From assembly GCF_026262505.1 (NCBI RefSeq), contig NC_067206.1, forward strand, positions 372,001-436,000: a stretch of DNA of 64,000 nt. Direction: 5' to 3'. This document shows, in pieces, positions 39,993 through 49,706 of this stretch. The stretch is from Trichomonas vaginalis G3 (lineage: Eukaryota; Parabasalia; Trichomonadida; Trichomonadidae). Position 1 is the first letter of the stretch. Each line of letters opens with the position of its first letter. A program made the translations under genes and the position numbers. Below the pieces are notes generated by a model. The model was given only the letters and a program-made list of their open reading frames with translations. It searched no databases and had not been told where the DNA came from.

Positions 39993-41108
39993 TAGGGTTG
40001 TTAGATTCCCGACGATAGGTGTCTTGGAAGATTTGCCTGGTGGCATCATAGTGTCTTTAAATCAAAAATTTTATTTTGGAGTTAGTTTGATTGATTTTTC
40101 AATAAAAAACATTTCTAAAACAAGAAAATAAAACGATAAAATATTTATATTTTATATAAGGATCTTATATATTTAAAATAAATATCATTTTATTTTTTTC
40201 ATTGGTGTCTGTCAAACCATAATACACTATTCAAAAATTCAATGTGTCTTGCGGTTTCAAAAGACACCTTCAAATTGAACGATAGCACAGACACTATTGA
40301 ATTTTACCCATTGTATTTAGTTTTTACCCTTTTTATTTTTAAGAATTAATGACTGAAACAGCCGTTTTGCTATGACCTCAATCACTTTTATTTATTATTT
40401 TAAATATTATTTAATTTTATTATTTGAATAGGCCAACTTATATTTGAGAAGCTCAATTTGAGACCACTTAATACATTGAAATATCATAAATATTGAAATA
40501 TTAAAAGTGTATTTCAAAATATTGAAATTATAAAAATTTATAATACTGAAATTGAGACAAATTAATAAATTCAATGTGTTTTTTTGAAATAACTCTCAAA
40601 TATTATTTTTTTGTTTATTTAATGATGAATAAATATGATTGCTTTAGTCAATCATAAAAACTAATTTAAGTTTAAAATAATGAAAGGATAATTTGATCGT
40701 TTTTTAAAATACAATTATTTTTGATGATTTGCAAGAATCTTTGAAAAGAATATAATATAGGTTCTATTTTTGTAAAATTTATCCAAATCATGTATTACAT
40801 AAATTACGATTAAAACGATGAAAGAACCAAAAAGTGTGTTTTGTGTTTTGTTGTTGCGTGTTGGATGCGGGATCCTGTTATTTCCGAAATCGACAAAAAA
40901 TTTGGAAATTTAATTTCCGAAATCGAAATTATATTAATGTTTTTAATATTCTTATATCAAAAGGATTAAAGTTCATTAAGAGAAAAACAATTCTTCTTCT
41001 TCTTCAATCTATTGGCGCATTTATTTCTACACGCCAATAAGGAAGGGAAAATTATAAGACACCATGGTGTCTTCAAAACGCGAATTTTTGATATTTTTAA
41101 CAACCCTA
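39993..41108. mobile_element. Non-autonomous hAT-like element
   Basis: A 1116-bp insert with perfect 11-bp terminal inverted repeats (TAGGGTTGTTA at 39993-40003, TAACAACCCTA at 41098-41108). It is flanked by a perfect 8-bp duplication, AATTAAAA (39985-39992 and 41109-41116). An 8-bp duplication with YAGGG ends is typical of the hAT superfamily. There is no transposase; the one 68-codon frame inside is not convincing. Several GTGTC/GACAC words occur near both ends and in the middle and may be subterminal transposase-binding repeats. Confidence 0.8.
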
Positions 41109-41399
41109 AATTAAAATATACATGTGATGTTAATTATGATTTAGGTCAGGTGGGTGGGGCTTCCAGGCGCGTTGCGCCCTCTAGCCCATAAGAAATTTTG
41201 CCCAAGACCCAAGAGGAGGACCGAACCCCAGCCGACCAGCCGGTGACAAAACCAAAACCGTTGTTATTTACATCATATTAATGGTGTCACTTTTTTAAAT
41301 GTCACATTTTGTGTCGCTTTTCACAAATTATATATGTTTTCATGTTTTGTCACTTTTCTGTCACTTTTCAGGAAAAAACATTTTTATTATTATATATAA

Positions 41400-42194
41400 A
41401 TGAATTTTACAAAACCTCCGTTACCGTTCTTTGGAAATAAGAGTAAATGTAAAGATATTATATTGAGAGAACTTAAGAAACTACCGAATGGTCTAACATT
41501 TGTAGATTTGTTCGGTGGAAGTTTCTATATATCCCATTTATGTCATACAATATTCCCAGACTCAAAGATTATATGCAATGACTTCGACAACTATATGGAC
41601 CGTCTCAAACATATTCCAGACACAAACAATATGTTGAAAGAGTTAAAAGAAAAGATACCTATAGGTAAGATGGAACGTATACCATTAGATAAGAAAAATA
41701 TTGTGAGAGAGGTTTTGAAAAAAGCAGAATATATAGACTGGGATAGTATATCTGCTAGACTATTATATAGTGGTGCTATAAGAGTTCATGACATTGAAAC
41801 ACTTATGTCAAAAGTTTTATATCTTAACTATACAAATGTTTTCAAAGAGGACATAGAAAAATATATTGAGGGTATAGAGTTTGTGAGATGTCATTGGACA
41901 GAGTTGTATGAAAAATATAAAGACAAGGAAAATGTTTTCTTTATAGTGGACCCACCGTTCTATAACACATGGGATTTTCAATACCAAGTAGACTGGACTT
42001 TGAGAGACTCTTTAGAAACTTTAGACGTTATACATAACCATCCATGCTTTTACTTTACATCCGATAAAAGTGGTTTGGAAACCGTTATGAGATGGTTAGA
42101 GGACATACATGACTATGAGTTTATATATGACAAGATAGAATATGAGAGAGGTCCTATAACTGGAGAAAGTGTCACAATAAAGAAATTTTATTAG
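41400..42194 (+). CDS. D12-class N6-adenine DNA methyltransferase (Maverick)
   Basis: 264 residues with an intact frame. PFFGNKSK (about 9-16) is motif X. FVDLFGGSFY (about 34-43) is the S-adenosylmethionine motif I. VDPPFYNTW (about 183-191) is the catalytic DPPF, equivalent to DPPY. This order is that of Dam/D12-type adenine methylases from phages and large DNA viruses. Such an enzyme could mark the element's own DNA or act with a nuclease; no endonuclease gene is seen beside it. It stands first in a plus-strand run of small late-type genes. Confidence 0.85.
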   Translation: MNFTKPPLPFFGNKSKCKDIILRELKKLPNGLTFVDLFGGSFYISHLCHTIFPDSKIICNDFDNYMDRLKHIPDTNNMLKELKEKIPIGKMERIPLDKKNIVREVLKKAEYIDWDSISARLLYSGAIRVHDIETLMSKVLYLNYTNVFKEDIEKYIEGIEFVRCHWTELYEKYKDKENVFFIVDPPFYNTWDFQYQVDWTLRDSLETLDVIHNHPCFYFTSDKSGLETVMRWLEDIHDYEFIYDKIEYERGPITGESVTIKKFY

Positions 42195-42201
42195 TAAGTA
42201 A

Positions 42202-42333
42202 ATGTGGTTTGAAATAGGACTACTTGTTTTAGGTTTTTTCCATTGTGTCATTTATTTATTTGACGTGGCAGAAAAGTACAGAGAATATGAAGATGAACCA
42301 ATGCCTGCAAATGTTCAGCATATGTACTCGTAA
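42202..42333 (+). CDS. 43-residue single-span membrane protein (Maverick)
   Basis: Starts 8 bp after the methylase stop (MWFEIGLLVLGFFHCVIYLF). One membrane span is followed by an acidic tail. Viral small membrane proteins of this form are common; function unknown. Confidence 0.5.
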   Translation: MWFEIGLLVLGFFHCVIYLFDVAEKYREYEDEPMPANVQHMYS

Positions 42334-42357
42334 GAAATATTTTTATCTAATATTAAA

Positions 42358-42720
42358 TGGACGCACAGAACTTAGCGAATGCACAGCAACCTGGACAACC
42401 AAACCCAGAAATATTCCAAATGAAGTTAGAATACAAACTGCAATGGCAAACTATGGTCAAGTGCAACAGATGTACAAATGCAAACTGCCATGTCAAATGA
42501 CGCTGCGTTAGGTTTGCCACCATGGTATGCAAATATGAGATGGAAAGAGTTTTATACAAACCCTGAAGTGGGATATAAACAACTTTATGCAGATGACGCG
42601 AACACAGGAGTTGACCCAGAATATGTTTCTACCAGAGGAGAAACAGAATGTATGAGCTCCAGTTAAAGAATGCTATGGAACTCAACAGGAAACGTAAGAG
42701 ACTAGGCGGACATTAGATTT
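42358..42720 (+). pseudogene. Gln/Asn-rich small Maverick gene, broken
   Basis: A plus-strand gene starting MDAQNLANAQQPGQPNPEIF and continuing with an acidic, Tyr-rich part (LPPWYANMRWKEF). Not intact. No family recognised. Confidence 0.45.
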
Positions 42721-42734
42721 TTACATATAGTAAA

Positions 42735-42965
42735 ATGGGTTTCTTCAGTAAGATAGGAAACTTCTTTCGAAATGTTGGAAGAGGTATATGGAATGGAATA
42801 AAATCTGTCGGAAGAGGAGTATGGAACGGTGTCAAAAATATTGGTAAAAGAGTAGGTCAGTTTGTTGGTATTATACCTAAAGACCTGAAAGAAGAACAAG
42901 CTCCTGTAATACAACAGCCTGAACCTGCACCACAGTCAAGTTGGCAACCACAACCGGTATATTAA
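42735..42965 (+). CDS. Small Gly-rich amphipathic protein (Maverick)
   Basis: 76 residues. The N-terminus MGFFSKIGNFFRN is followed by repeated GR/GIWNGIKSVGRG units that form an amphipathic basic helix, then a Pro/Gln tail. It resembles in layout the membrane-active internal capsid proteins of adenovirus-like virions (protein VI type) and has counterparts at 57,728 and 62,840. Function is inferred. Confidence 0.5.
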   Translation: MGFFSKIGNFFRNVGRGIWNGIKSVGRGVWNGVKNIGKRVGQFVGIIPKDLKEEQAPVIQQPEPAPQSSWQPQPVY

Positions 42966-43049
42966 AAAGTTATATTTTTATCGTTCGATAGTAGTTGTAT
43001 ATGAAACTAAGTTCTAAGTAAAACGCATGGTATAATGGAATTATCTTTT

Positions 43050-43548
43050 TCTTCCATCTGTAGTAAACCATACTTGAAAGTCTGAAATACTTCCACTCGG
43101 CGGTTCATATAACTTTGTAGGTTTTTCGAAAAGTCATTCATCAGACATAAGAAAGAGTTTTGCGCACCAGAAAATGAAGCATGAACAATAATAGTATCTG
43201 GGTCGAAAATATTTCATATGTTCCATTAGGTTTTTCGACTTCATAATAGTCCGGGTGTACTGGATATGCTGCAGGCTGATTTAACATCCTCATAAATCTA
43301 GACCATGCCAAGTTGTTATATTTTGTAGAAATATAAACGTTTTCTCCAAGGTCTTATTTTATTGATTTAACAGTTGCATTTTTCCTGTCATAAATAATAT
43401 CGAGATGGTATTCTCCTTCGTCAATGTTAAACTGGTTTGCATATTCAATATAGATATCGTTTATTTTTTCTGAAAAGCTGAAGAGTTGTTCTAAGTTTAT
43501 AAGCAAATTAACTTGTAAAAGTTTTCCTTGTTCAAATTTCTCATACAT
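43050..43548 (-). pseudogene. Minus-strand Maverick gene beside the inverted repeat, broken
   Basis: The likely start is the ATG at 43548 (MYEKFEQGKLLQVNLLIN), just outside the inverted repeat. Coding character continues to about 43,050 (for example SRFMRMLNQPAAYPV) but the gene is not intact. Family unknown. Confidence 0.4.
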
Positions 43549-43561
43549 ACGTTTTTCTTTG

Positions 43562-44257
43562 TTAGTTAGTATACATATCAAGGGTACGGAGGCACTGCGC
43601 GCCTCCGTACCCATTATATGTGAATTTGACACTTTACGAAACCGTTAACGTATATTTTACAACACAAACGACAACACTAACTTAACCTTAAATATTTACA
43701 AAGCCACCAACCACTTCACCTCACTAACGTTTTCACAAACCACTTCACCTCACTAATGTAAAAAATAAACGTTCTCACTTACAAAAGTATTGCAACTCCT
43801 CCCATTGCTGTGCTTCATATAACAGCTCATAATCTTCTGACTCACTTTCTTCTTCATATAGGTCAAAATCACTGTCATAGTTTATACCTGTAAGTTTTGA
43901 CAAAGCTAATGAAACACGCTTACCGTTTGTATCATATGCTTGTATAAACTTTCCATTATGCTTGTAGTCAAAACGCTCAAACTAACTTTACCCTTTCTCC
44001 CTCGTATCTGAAGAATGTATTTTTCACGAGGAACGAAGAACAAGTTCTTAACTCATGACCGTTGTAGTTTGTTATCTCAATAGTTTTCGTCATTTATATA
44101 AAAATAAAATAAAAAAAACTTAAAAATTAATGATATCACCACCCTCACACATATGAAAACATAGCCCAAAAATAAATTTAGGTGAAGTGGTGAGATCTCA
44201 CCTGTTTTTTCACTTTTTTCACCCTGTTGAATTCATTGCTTTATAACTCTCTTCCTT
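43562..44257. repeat. Left terminal inverted repeat of the 15.4-kb Maverick
   Basis: Inverted copy of 58227-58930. It contains a degenerate copy of the 106-residue gene, a GGGTACGGAGGC hairpin at its outer end, two CCACTTCACCTCACTAAYG words and one GGTGAGATCTCACC palindrome. Confidence 0.9.
43582..43612. promoter_or_regulatory. Perfect hairpin near the repeat tip
   Basis: GGGTACGGAGGC and its exact complement flank a 7-nt loop. The right-end copy is at about 58,880-58,910 and differs at one base. Confidence 0.6.
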
Positions 44258-44490
44258 TCTCCAACTCTTCTAACTTCTTCCTAAGTTTAGCAATGTTGTC
44301 CTCATGAAGTTTAATCTTCCTTAATATATACCTTCTCTATCTAATGTTGCTTTATCTTTCTAAACTGAACTCTACCATCCTTCATAGTTATGAATGTAAA
44401 AACCTTTCTGGAATAGTTCCTGATTTAATGTATTCTACCAAAAACTTTTGTTTCATGCTTCAGTGACTTTATTTGTCATTTCAATCAAAT
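44242..44490 (-). pseudogene. Degenerate coiled-coil gene remnant (Maverick)
   Basis: The minus strand has coding likeness ending in a Lys/Glu/Leu coiled coil (IAKLRKKLEELEKG) at the inner edge of the inverted repeat. Broken. Confidence 0.35.
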
Positions 44491-44635
44491 AAAAATTATA
44501 ATAAAAAAAATAACGTTATTTTTCAGTAAGGAAACGCAGGAGTTTACGATTTATTTGAGGTAGTATTCTGGTTTAAATGTTGGAGTCGGTTTAGGAGTGA
44601 CTTTTGAACAGGAGTTTGTACTTCCATGTTCAGAG

Positions 44636-44953
44636 TCATTGAAGTTTTGCTTTGAAGGTGTTGAGTTTGTTAACTTCAGCTACTTCAGTATTATTTACAA
44701 CATTTGCTTTATTTCTTTTCAACATCATAACTGCTCCTGCTGTAGCTAGCAAACCTAGTGGGAGACCATATCTTATATAAGGACATTGACCAAATGCTAT
44801 TTTGACAAGAGCTGGTGGAACACCTAACCTTGGTGAGACTGCTCTTTGCCATTGTGCAGCTCGTAAGAAATATTCAATAGGTGCTCCATAATCGTTTGGT
44901 AAAGTTTGTTTCATAGATGGTGAAGGTTCACGAGAGCTTGATGAAGAACTCAT
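44636..44953 (-). CDS. Ser-rich single-span membrane protein (Maverick)
   Basis: 105 residues. The N-terminus is a serine run. The middle has FLRAAQWQRAVSPRLGVPPA, then one membrane span (YGLPLGLLATAGAVMML). The tail is basic then polar. Preceded by AAAAATAAACGTT, a word that recurs before genes in this element. No family recognised. Confidence 0.5.
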   Translation of the reverse strand: MSSSSSSREPSPSMKQTLPNDYGAPIEYFLRAAQWQRAVSPRLGVPPALVKIAFGQCPYIRYGLPLGLLATAGAVMMLKRNKANVVNNTEVAEVNKLNTFKAKLQ

Positions 44954-45113
44954 TTATAAGCTTTAAAAATAAACGTTCATCCTTTATTCCTCACTGTCGT
45001 CCGTAGCTAATTTAGTCATCTAATCTTATTATGGATGCCATTAGCACGCACCTGAATGGCAAAGCAACAATCCCTCATAAATCCAATAAGTGGCTTTGGT
45101 ACATTTTCAGTTG

Positions 45114-45785
45114 CTAGTTCAATAGGTCCTTTAACAGACAATTTGTATTATTGGAGCAGTAGATGTTTGACCTTGCTGGAAGCAAAAGTCCACTTCTGTT
45201 GGAAAACCACATAAGAAATGTGTTGTTGTCATAGCTATCCCATTTATGTTCCACACTATCATCATCCACCAATGACCTCATAACATCTTCATTAAATCCA
45301 ATCATATCATTGTTTGTATTGCAAGCGTTCGCAACCATTTCATAAAATACTTCCATATGATTTTTCAGGTTCTGCAGGCATATTTCCATAAGCTCCCATG
45401 GAAAGCTAAGATATTTAAACTTAGGGTTCTCAAAATTAACATAATAGTTGTCTTCTTCTTTCTAAATAGTGCCCAAATACTTTTAACATTAATAGCGTAT
45501 AAGCTGCTTAAATGTTGCACTTGAACTATCTGTATTCTTTGAGAATGAACCGTCCATAGGAATCCAATCCATAACTTTAACAGGAAAACATAAAGCCTCG
45601 TTTGTATAATGTTCTACAAGTTCTGTATAAATGTTAGGGTCTAAAGAGAATGACTTTGGATGAATGAAACATTCATTAAAATCCATCTTTGTTCGAAATA
45701 GTTGCTGGTTTACAGTTGTAATAGTAACTGTTCCACTAGCTTCTACTGCCTTCGTTATCATAGTGAATGGTTCATTCCATGACAT
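45114..45785 (-). pseudogene. Maverick structural-type gene, broken
   Basis: Minus strand, starting MSWNEPFTMITKAVEASGTV. The remains are beta-rich (FNECFIHPKSFSLDPNIY, then WFSNRSGLLLPARSN). It might be a virion protein; not intact and not recognised. Confidence 0.4.
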
Positions 45786-46242
45786 CGTTAGCTTTGCGAA
45801 CTTGTTCTATAGCGCTCTTAAACATCTCTCTTCTCTGTTGTTTCAGTGTGTCGTCTCTTCTTCTTGTTTCACCAACGTTTGCATTTGTTATGTCAAACAT
45901 TTCTCTTCTTACTTCATGTGGTACAGCTCTTCTTGTTTCACCAACGTTTGCATTTGTTATGTCAAACATTTCACGCCTTACTTCATGAGGTACTGAACGT
46001 CTATGATATAAGTCAATAGCAATGTCATTTAAAGGAAATGCTCTTGCATGGACTTCGTCCTCGCCGCGTTGCGGCTTTATGAACTCATGAATTCTATCAT
46101 AACTTATTGCACCATTATAGTCATTGAGGATGTCAGCGAGTGCTTTTTTGTTTGTTGCGTAATGTTTTGCAACATCTATGTTAGCTTCTGTAAGAAGTTG
46201 TTTTATTTCCGAGTGTTCTAACTTAGACAACTTCCGATACAT
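45772..46242 (-). CDS. Arg/Glu-rich protein with duplicated 23-residue block (Maverick)
   Basis: 156 residues. The N-terminus is helical (YRKLSKLEHSEIKQLLTEA), in the manner of a SAP or LEM-type helix-turn-helix. Near the C-terminus the block VPHEVRREMFDITNANVGET occurs twice in tandem. The end is basic. Likely a DNA-binding or late virion protein; function unknown. It overlaps the start of the gene downstream by about 14 bp. Confidence 0.5.
   Translation of the reverse strand: MYRKLSKLEHSEIKQLLTEANIDVAKHYATNKKALADILNDYNGAISYDRIHEFIKPQRGEDEVHARAFPLNDIAIDLYHRRSVPHEVRREMFDITNANVGETRRAVPHEVRREMFDITNANVGETRRRDDTLKQQRREMFKSAIEQVRKANDVME
45880..46010. repeat. Coding tandem repeat, 69-bp unit
   Basis: Two near-identical 69-bp copies code for the duplicated block of the 156-residue protein. 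Confidence 0.7.
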
Positions 46243-46333
46243 CTTTAGTAGGAAATAAAAAAATATTTTTTGAAAAAAATTAGATTAGATTTTTTTAAGT
46301 TATTTTTCAAAATAATTTAATATTTTTATTTTA

Positions 46334-46806
46334 ATGAAACACATGCAAGATTGCAAGTTCTTTTCATACAATGCTCTCGCTACTGCCATCAAGAATGAGT
46401 TCAGTAATGCTGCAAATGTTAATGTTATCTTTAACAAGAAGTTTGTGAAAGAATCTAAGTTTGGTCAGTATGTCAGACCATTAGCTATTGTCATTGACGC
46501 AAACGTTATACTTCACAAGAGTTAGCAGTAGTTTTGAAACAAAAGAGTTTCTTCGTGAATGTCAAAGATACACACTATACTGTTATAAAGAACTCTAACG
46601 TTGACTTCTTCAGTATTGCTTTAAATCTTTCCGAACAGAAAGAATATAAGAAGGGTGAAACAAATGTGAAATATTATCCTTCATCTCTGAAGACAATAAC
46701 GAACAAAGATGTCATACAAAAGTTCTTACCAAAGGTTGAAGAAGCTTCTATTGACATTGACGAAGGAAGTGAAATGGTTGAAGAAATAGACCCTGAAGCT
46801 ATTTAA
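46334..46806 (+). pseudogene. Plus-strand Maverick gene, broken
   Basis: The N-terminal part MKHMQDCKFFSYNALATAIK and an acidic C-terminal end (PKVEEASIDIDEGSEMVEE) are visible. The acidic tail is like that of viral single-strand DNA-binding proteins, but no fold is recognised. Confidence 0.4.
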
Positions 46807-46824
46807 GCAAAAATATATTTTTGT

Positions 46825-47646
46825 TTATTCTTCCTCTTTGAAGTTATCAAAATATTCTGTTATTTTTTCCTTCAGTAATGTTAAGTCTTCTTTGAATGTA
46901 AGTATTGTGCAACCTTTGATGTCATAGTGTGTTTGAGGAAGAGTATTTTTGACAATTTCCTTTATTTGTTCATTCGGGGTCATTGAAATCGGTAAGTTTT
47001 CACGATAGAACCAATTTCTGTCAGATTTATATATCTTAGTGAGGTCATAAAAGCTCTTGTTATTTCTTCTCACTAAATGCAACATAACCATATCTTTATC
47101 TTCTTCATTTTCCATCTCTTCAGTATATATCATATACTTATAACTCTTTTCCTTTCCTTTTGGTACCGAACGTGGTATTCTTTTCTGAATGCTTTTGTCT
47201 TTGGATTCAATGACTTCATCTTTTGCTTGAAGTTTCATTTCCATCTCTCCGCGTTCTGCTTTATATAGTTCATCTAACATCATGAAAATATAACAAGCAT
47301 AACGAGGTGAAGCCCACATTGCAACAGCATTTACTAAAAGTCTATGAATATAATATCCTTTCAAACCAGGAGCCAAATTCTTTCGATTTTCATACGGAAT
47401 CTCTTCTCTCGGTTTTCCGAGGGAAGCAATCATATGAGGAAATTCTTCTAAAAGTTCTTTTGTCTGTTGGTTTTCAAACCAATGATAGGCTTGCTTTGTA
47501 GAACAAAGAGCATTCATTATACTTTGCACCTGGTACATGTCATCTTTGACTGAACGAATGAGTCTCAATTGTTTGTTATACTGTATGTACTCGTATTCTT
47601 CATTTATGGCTTCATGAACGATAGCAGTTGTTGTGTTCTCTGTTGT
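46825..47646 (-). CDS. KilA-N/Bro-type protein 1 (Maverick)
   Basis: About 273 residues if started at MSTTENTTT. The KilA-N domain lies at about 25-140, with GYYIHRLLVNAVAMWASPRYACYIFMMLDEL as the signature helix-strand-helix. A coiled segment follows (AERGEMEMKLQAKDEV) and then a C-terminal domain with MVMLHLVRRNNKSF like the partner domains of viral KilA-N proteins. These are DNA-binding proteins of phages and large eukaryotic DNA viruses, probably regulators. The promoter and leader are shared with the next KilA-N gene. Confidence 0.75.
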   Translation of the reverse strand, partial: TTENTTTAIVHEAINEEYEYIQYNKQLRLIRSVKDDMYQVQSIMNALCSTKQAYHWFENQQTKELLEEFPHMIASLGKPREEIPYENRKNLAPGLKGYYIHRLLVNAVAMWASPRYACYIFMMLDELYKAERGEMEMKLQAKDEVIESKDKSIQKRIPRSVPKGKEKSYKYMIYTEEMENEEDKDMVMLHLVRRNNKSFYDLTKIYKSDRNWFYRENLPISMTPNEQIKEIVKNTLPQTHYDIKGCTILTFKEDLTLLKEKITEYFDNFKEEE

Positions 47647-47744
47647 TGACATTACTGTCTTTACATACAAGATAAAAAAATAAATAAAAATAAAACTAAC
47701 TTTATTTTCTGACTTTCACAAAAGACCAAAAATAAACGCTTTAC

Positions 47745-48345
47745 ATGTATTTTTCAGCAACTTCGTCAAATAATTTTATAGCTTTATCTATCTCATCTAC
47801 TTCAAACGTTTCTTTACCTTTCGTGGGAGCACCATACATTTTCTCAAAAACTTCAAGCAGTTCTGTTTCTGCAGCTCTCATATCATTAACAAACACAACC
47901 TTGACTCTATTGACTGTACTGTCATATCTTTGAGTTATATTATATGTCCTTCCTATCTTATATCTTTTGTGTTGAAGTCCTTCGGTTTCTGAACGATGTA
48001 AAGTAAGCCTTCACTGCAACGTTCCGTATTGAATGAACCATATGTTATGAAGTTATATCCAACAACTGGGTTTAACCATAACAAAACTATTGGTATAAGA
48101 CTTTTGTCTATAAGATATGCTCTTGTTCCATGAAATGCTACTGATATCATAAGCTCAGGATTTCTTGTCAAAATTTTCTGAGTAGAAGCAATTCTAACCC
48201 AGTCCTTTGTTTTCTTTCCAGATGGAGATATAATGTCTGACAAAGAATATTTGTTGTATTTCTTTGAGTATCTTACGTTTAAATCACCTATTCTAACCAC
48301 TTTGGTGTCATTGTCTATCTTTCTAACTGTTTCAAACTCAATGTT
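47745..48345 (-). pseudogene. KilA-N plus T5orf172-type protein 2 (Maverick), broken
   Basis: The N-terminal KilA-N likeness is MISVAFHGTRAYLIDKSLIP and neighbours. The C-terminal part carries YKIGRTYNITQRYD, followed by VVFVNDMRAAETELLEVF. This is the T5orf172/GIY-YIG-related domain that often sits behind KilA-N. The gene is broken. Confidence 0.6.
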
Positions 48346-48349
48346 TGAC

Positions 48350-48375
48350 ATTACTGTCTTTACATACAAAATAAA
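48350..48375 (-). promoter_or_regulatory. Shared leader of the two KilA-N genes
   Basis: TTTTGTATGTAAAGACAGTA directly before the ATG is repeated almost exactly before the first KilA-N gene (47,650-47,675). A third gene (start 49,481) has a T-rich TTTTGTATAAAAGATATG leader. Confidence 0.5.
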
Positions 48376-48469
48376 AATTTTTCTTAGAAAAAAATTAGCG
48401 TTATTTTTCTAACTAATGAAATTCATGAAATTTGGTCATTTTTCAGTAAAAATATAATTTAGGTGAAGT

Positions 48470-48483
48470 GGTGAGATCTCACC
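48470..48483. promoter_or_regulatory. GGTGAGATCTCACC palindromic module
   Basis: One of four copies in Maverick spacers (others 44189-44202, core 49611-49622, 58285-58298). Each lies within TTTAGGTGAAGTG and TTTTTTCAC-rich flanks between genes. Confidence 0.6.
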
Positions 48484-48514
48484 TCTTTTTTCACCTAATT
48501 TTTCACCTCTTTTT

Positions 48515-48706
48515 TCACAAGCGTTTTACATGAATTGTACGATGTATATTTGAAATCCTAAACAGTTTTGTAGCTTCTATTTCTTCGCTGAGGATATCAT
48601 AAGTTTTAACAATGCCGAAAGTCTCTTTATATTTCTTCTTGACGTCAGACAGAAGGAAATCTTCTGCTGTTGGATAATTTTTATTAAGAAATGTCAACAT
48701 GTCCAT
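48515..48706 (-). CDS. 63-residue hypothetical (Maverick)
   Basis: MDMLTFLNKNYPTAEDFLLS, then a basic segment. It starts next to the stop of the upstream 257-residue gene, so probably co-expressed. No family recognised. Confidence 0.4.
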   Translation of the reverse strand: MDMLTFLNKNYPTAEDFLLSDVKKKYKETFGIVKTYDILSEEIEATKLFRISNIHRTIHVKRL

Positions 48707-48707
48707 T

Positions 48708-49481
48708 TTATCTTCTGCTGGCTTTTCTTGCTTCTTTCTTTAAGTCTGCATAGTCGTTTCGCATTCTTTCTATCTCTTTGACTGAGTAGTTATATTTTCT
48801 TATTGCTGCTTTACATTTTGAACATTGCGGCATCGTTTTTGCGTTATACATTGAAATAAAACCAGCTAGAACAACTAAGGCGTCAATGGTTTTCTTTAAC
48901 TCAAAAGCTGCTGGTTTTATCTGTTCGTTCCATACTTTGCCTCTTCTATCTTTATCTCTTATTTCCCAAACACATTCAGCAACTAATGAAACAAAGTTGT
49001 CGTAGGTCTTAAATTCTTCGGATTTGTAAAGGTCAGAAATATTTTTATAAACCATGTCGCAATCTTTGTCCATAACTTTATGGTTGCAATGAAAACCAAG
49101 GAATTCATAATTTACTTTACGTATGAATTTCTTAATTTCTACTGAGTCAGTTGTTTTGACTTCAATTTCGTCGAATTCAGGAATAGTTAGTTTTTGATGC
49201 TGAATTTCAGGTAGTTTAGGTAAATGGTCGATGAGGTCCTCCATTTCATAAAGATACTGTTCATTTGTTTCATCTTTCGCACTACAGTCTAAATTACTTG
49301 TTAAAAGTTCTTGCTTTATCTTCTGGATTTCTGTTTCAAAAGTATATGAAGGAGGAATAAAGCTTTTCATCTCTACCAACATTGACGTAGGATTCATGAC
49401 TAATGAATTTGGTGCTGTAGTTGTGGACAGAGCCCCGCCGTTCGCGGTTTGAATTGTTGTTGTGCCGATTGTTGAAATCAT
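48708..49481 (-). CDS. 257-residue hypothetical (Maverick)
   Basis: An intact frame of unknown family. The N-terminus is Thr/Ser/Asn-rich. The centre is acidic (MEDLIDHLPKLPEIQ) and followed by an alpha-helical part with cysteines (FHCNHKVMDKDC and MPQCSKCKAAIRKY). A CxxC pair near the C-terminus could bind zinc, and the end is a basic helix (KKEARKASRR). The layout is compatible with a nucleic-acid-binding protein. Confidence 0.5.
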   Translation of the reverse strand: MISTIGTTTIQTANGGALSTTTAPNSLVMNPTSMLVEMKSFIPPSYTFETEIQKIKQELLTSNLDCSAKDETNEQYLYEMEDLIDHLPKLPEIQHQKLTIPEFDEIEVKTTDSVEIKKFIRKVNYEFLGFHCNHKVMDKDCDMVYKNISDLYKSEEFKTYDNFVSLVAECVWEIRDKDRRGKVWNEQIKPAAFELKKTIDALVVLAGFISMYNAKTMPQCSKCKAAIRKYNYSVKEIERMRNDYADLKKEARKASRR

Positions 49482-49706
49482 ATCTTTTATACAAAATAAA
49501 AAAATAAATAAAAATAAAATTAACGTTATTTTTATCTTTTATGAAAATTCACGAGACCCAAAGGTCAGAGTCGCAACGCGGCTAGGGTGAAAAATTAGGT
49601 GAAAAAAGAAGTGAGATCTCACCACTTCACCTAAATTTATTTTTGGTACCATTCATGATATCATGACTGTTCTCGTTCATGTCTGATTTACATCTAATGA
49701 AAAAGT

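Larger units (their letters stand above)
41117..43561. mobile_element. Maverick/Polinton fragment, left flank
   Basis: Maverick-type genes: a D12 DNA methyltransferase, a small membrane protein, small virion-like proteins, and a minus-strand gene next to the inverted repeat at 43,562. The left limit lies somewhere in 41,117-41,399. That stretch is GC-richer than its surroundings near 41,145-41,260 and has no gene. The fragment is broken (a few breaks). Whether it belongs to the same copy as the right-flank part cannot be settled; both sides have a similar small Gly-rich protein, which argues for two copies. Confidence 0.6.

Noticed and set aside
40834-41040. 68-codon frame in the hAT-like element
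   Set aside because: Short, low complexity, and not transposase-like.
41115-41131. 16-bp match in inverted orientation to about 60,903-60,919 (ACATCACATGTATAT)
   Set aside because: Too short and AT-rich, and the flanks do not extend the match; not evidence for paired element ends.
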